From Ziziphus jujuba (Eukaryota > Streptophyta > Magnoliopsida > Rosales > Rhamnaceae): a stretch of DNA of 64,000 nt. Shown here one piece after another: positions 61,902-64,000 of this stretch (position 1 is the first letter of the stretch; the number at the start of each line of letters is the position of its first letter). The notes beneath the pieces were generated by a model. It did no database searches. It worked only from the letters and a program-made list of their open reading frames with translations, and was not told where the DNA came from. The translations under genes and the position numbers were made by a program. Location: assembly GCF_031755915.1 (NCBI RefSeq), contig NC_083390.1, positions 15,407,001 to 15,471,000 of the forward strand. The letters are read 5' to 3'.

Positions 61902-62554
61902 GTTCTTTAAACTTACGTATATATGATATGTAGTTGCTAAATAAAAAAGCATGGAAAGTAATGAATCAAAATGTATAATTAATTTATTAAACGATGCAGT
62001 AATATTTAATTAATTTTTTTATTTATTTATTTATTGAAGTGTTCGTTTATTTATATTTAAATTATATAAATATGTTAATCAATGTATAATTTGAGCCAAT
62101 ATTTTGATACTTGTTAACATTTCTTATATATAATTTTAAGTGTTAATTGCAATTTAATATACACAATCTAATTTTGAAATTTATATGTTTGGATTTTAAA
62201 TTTATTGTGTTTTGATCTAATTAGGTTTTTAACAAACGGCAATCAACAATTTGGGGATATTAATAACAGTTTAAAAAATAAAAAATAAAAGGTCTAAATT
62301 ACCACAATTGGTTAAATATAACAAAATCATTAATCACCATTAGCAAATTCAATTGAATCAAAATGCAATGAATTGAAATTTGAAGGTTTGAATTTAAATA
62401 TTTTAAATTTAAAGATAAAAAATGCAACTACTCAAAATAGAAGATATTAAAGTTTAATTTCAATTTGAAAATTAAAATATTCATTTATGTTAAGCATTTC
62501 AATTAAAAATGTATTTTTGTGATTTATATATATATATATATATAGTCAGTCTAT
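61081..62554. other. Intergenic, AT-rich
   Basis: No supported gene. TA repeats at about 61879-61901 and 62526-62544 and several A or T runs. Confidence 0.6.
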
Positions 62555-62693
62555 GGTGCGGACAGTTCTCATGCGGACCATAGTATTGGTGACGATTTTT
62601 CATAATATTGGTGACGATTTTCTAAAAAACCGTCGTTAATACTATAAAAAACCGTCACTAATACTACGGTTCTCATACGGACCGTCCTCACAA
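62555..62693. mobile_element. MITE-like hairpin
   Basis: Arms of about 45 bases: ggtgcggacagttctc...gtattggtgacgattttt on the left, and on the right its imperfect complement aaaaaccgtcactaatac...gagaaccgt-type sequence ending accgtcctcac. The core has a second ggtgacgatttt and aaaaaaccgtcgttaat pair. Such structures are typical of small non-autonomous DNA transposons. A TA microsatellite lies on its left. Confidence 0.65.
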
Positions 62694-64000
62694 TAAAATT
62701 TCCATATATATATGTATGTATATATTTATAACACTCAGTGTATAAATATATGGTTTAGTGTTAGTTTCATGAAACTTTAATATAAAACGTAACAAAAGAC
62801 ACATGCTTGTATAATGTTGTAACAAAAGATTAAAGAAAAGGCTAAGGATACCTCGCTACTCTACCATAATTGTTATTTTCATTATACATAAAAGCTAAAA
62901 TTTGGAATCCTAGCAGTTCACATGATAAATATTTTTAATAATTATTCTTTTAAAACGAAGAGTCTGCAGATCAAAATGGGAAACAAACTTAAAGTTAAGC
63001 AGATCAAAATGGGTAACAAACTTAAAGTATTATGTAAAAAGAAAACACTAATTGATTAGAATAATGTTAGGAATGGGTTTGGTTTTGTTATGATTGTTAT
63101 GTGCTTTTTGGATTTTGAACATGATCTATCGTCAGTAACGCCGCAGACACCGCACAAAAGGACAAAGCCTGTGGTTAATTCGAATGGGTCACGTCTTTAT
63201 AAATCCCTATCAGTACCATGTTTGCAGGTTTCCATTTTTCCAGCCCACAGGTGACAGTGGTTAGGCGTCTAACATCCACCAAACAATATTATTGGTGTCT
63301 TGTAGCCTACTTCTTTACGAAGATTTAAGAAATTCCCCTGTTCAATTCTCGTGATGATTTTTTTCATCATCAATTATGAGATTGAATTAGAAATTGATAT
63401 TTAAAAATATAATTAAATTTTAAATATTATTTAAATTTTATTTTGTACTTTTTAATATATTGTTATATTTAAAATATTTTGAAATCTTAATTTTTAAAAT
63501 AATTGAAAATTAAGAATAAAAGTTTTTGATATAAAAATCATCAAGATATTATTATGATGAGAGATTGAATGCATGAAGAATGATACTCTCCATTAATTTA
63601 CATGAGGATTTAATATATTTTGTTATCTTAAAATGTCACTTCAATTCAAGATGGATAGTTTAATATGCTTCGTTTCAATTCAGATAGTCTAATATTTTTC
63701 CTTTCAATTTTCTCATAAAATGATTCCTTATTGGAATCCCACCAACTTCAATATCTTAAAAAACCAAAAAAAAAAAAAAAAAAAGGTTCAATCTGTAAAG
63801 TGCAAGACCCCAAATTTGACATCATCGCCGCCTGTGCCTTATGTTTATCACGCTGCTGCTACCGCCACCGTTGAGTTCATAAAGAGCCGCTCTGCCAAAC
63901 TAAAGCCACCTTGACTCCTTAGATTTTTTATTTTTTATTTATTTTACCAAACCGAACAGTTTTGTTTCGTGTGAAGCTGAACTGAACCCACCATCGAATG
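62694..64000. other. Intergenic to window edge
   Basis: AT-rich with a local direct repeat gcagatcaaaatggg (62966 and 62999). The stretch 63800-63915 is richer in GC (cgccgcctgtgcc, gctgctgctaccgccaccg) and might belong to a gene continuing outside the window, but no domain can be recognised. Confidence 0.5.

Noticed and set aside
63720..63914. A 64-residue plus-strand frame at the right edge
   Set aside because: It starts in AT-rich DNA, runs through a poly-A tract and has no recognisable domain; only the GC-rich end is worth watching.

Overview
The window looks like nuclear DNA of a dicot plant. It is AT-rich, with two intron-bearing plant genes, a dead disease-resistance gene and a large load of LTR retrotransposons and other repeats. 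I cannot name the species. Only two genes look intact. One is a divergent alpha-expansin (14210-15700, minus, two exons). The other is the beta subunit of the mitochondrial processing peptidase (43489-60889, minus, nine exons, 524 residues), which I assembled exon by exon with consistent phases and splice sites. All other coding-like sequence is transposon remnant or pseudogene.

Region by region: 1-12137 is a CC-NB-LRR resistance gene on the minus strand, broken by stops and frameshifts, by a 7.9-kb Ty1-copia element (2599-10487) and by a second 1.7-kb insertion (256-1984). The copia element itself carries a 414-bp TRIM element (5763-6176) with a perfect 5-bp target duplication. 12138-14209 is AT-rich intergenic DNA. 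14210-15700 is the expansin. 15701-24530 is intergenic, with a MITE-like hairpin, a long GA microsatellite, a zinc-knuckle gag relic, a hAT-like non-autonomous element whose right end is repeated three times in tandem, and a possible Mutator-like relic. 24531-30512 is a degraded Ty3-gypsy element on the minus strand with very long LTRs. 30730-42690 holds two copies of another long LTR-like repeat, the second split by a 5.7-kb Ty3-gypsy element (35499-41222, target duplication ATTAT) that has lost its reverse transcriptase and integrase core.

43489-60889 is the peptidase gene. Its seventh intron is 14.2 kb long because two complete but decayed Ty1-copia elements (43935-50992 and 51582-57846), both antisense to the gene, sit inside it; without them the intron would be about 0.85 kb. 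The first of these contains a further insertion related to the repeat at 256-1984. 61100-64000 is AT-rich intergenic DNA with one MITE-like hairpin.

The most notable aspects are the layered insertion history in the resistance pseudogene, the peptidase reading frame kept intact across a transposon-swollen intron, and an unclassified 1.7-kb repeat family found at two loci. I saw no CRISPR array, rRNA or convincing tRNA gene.
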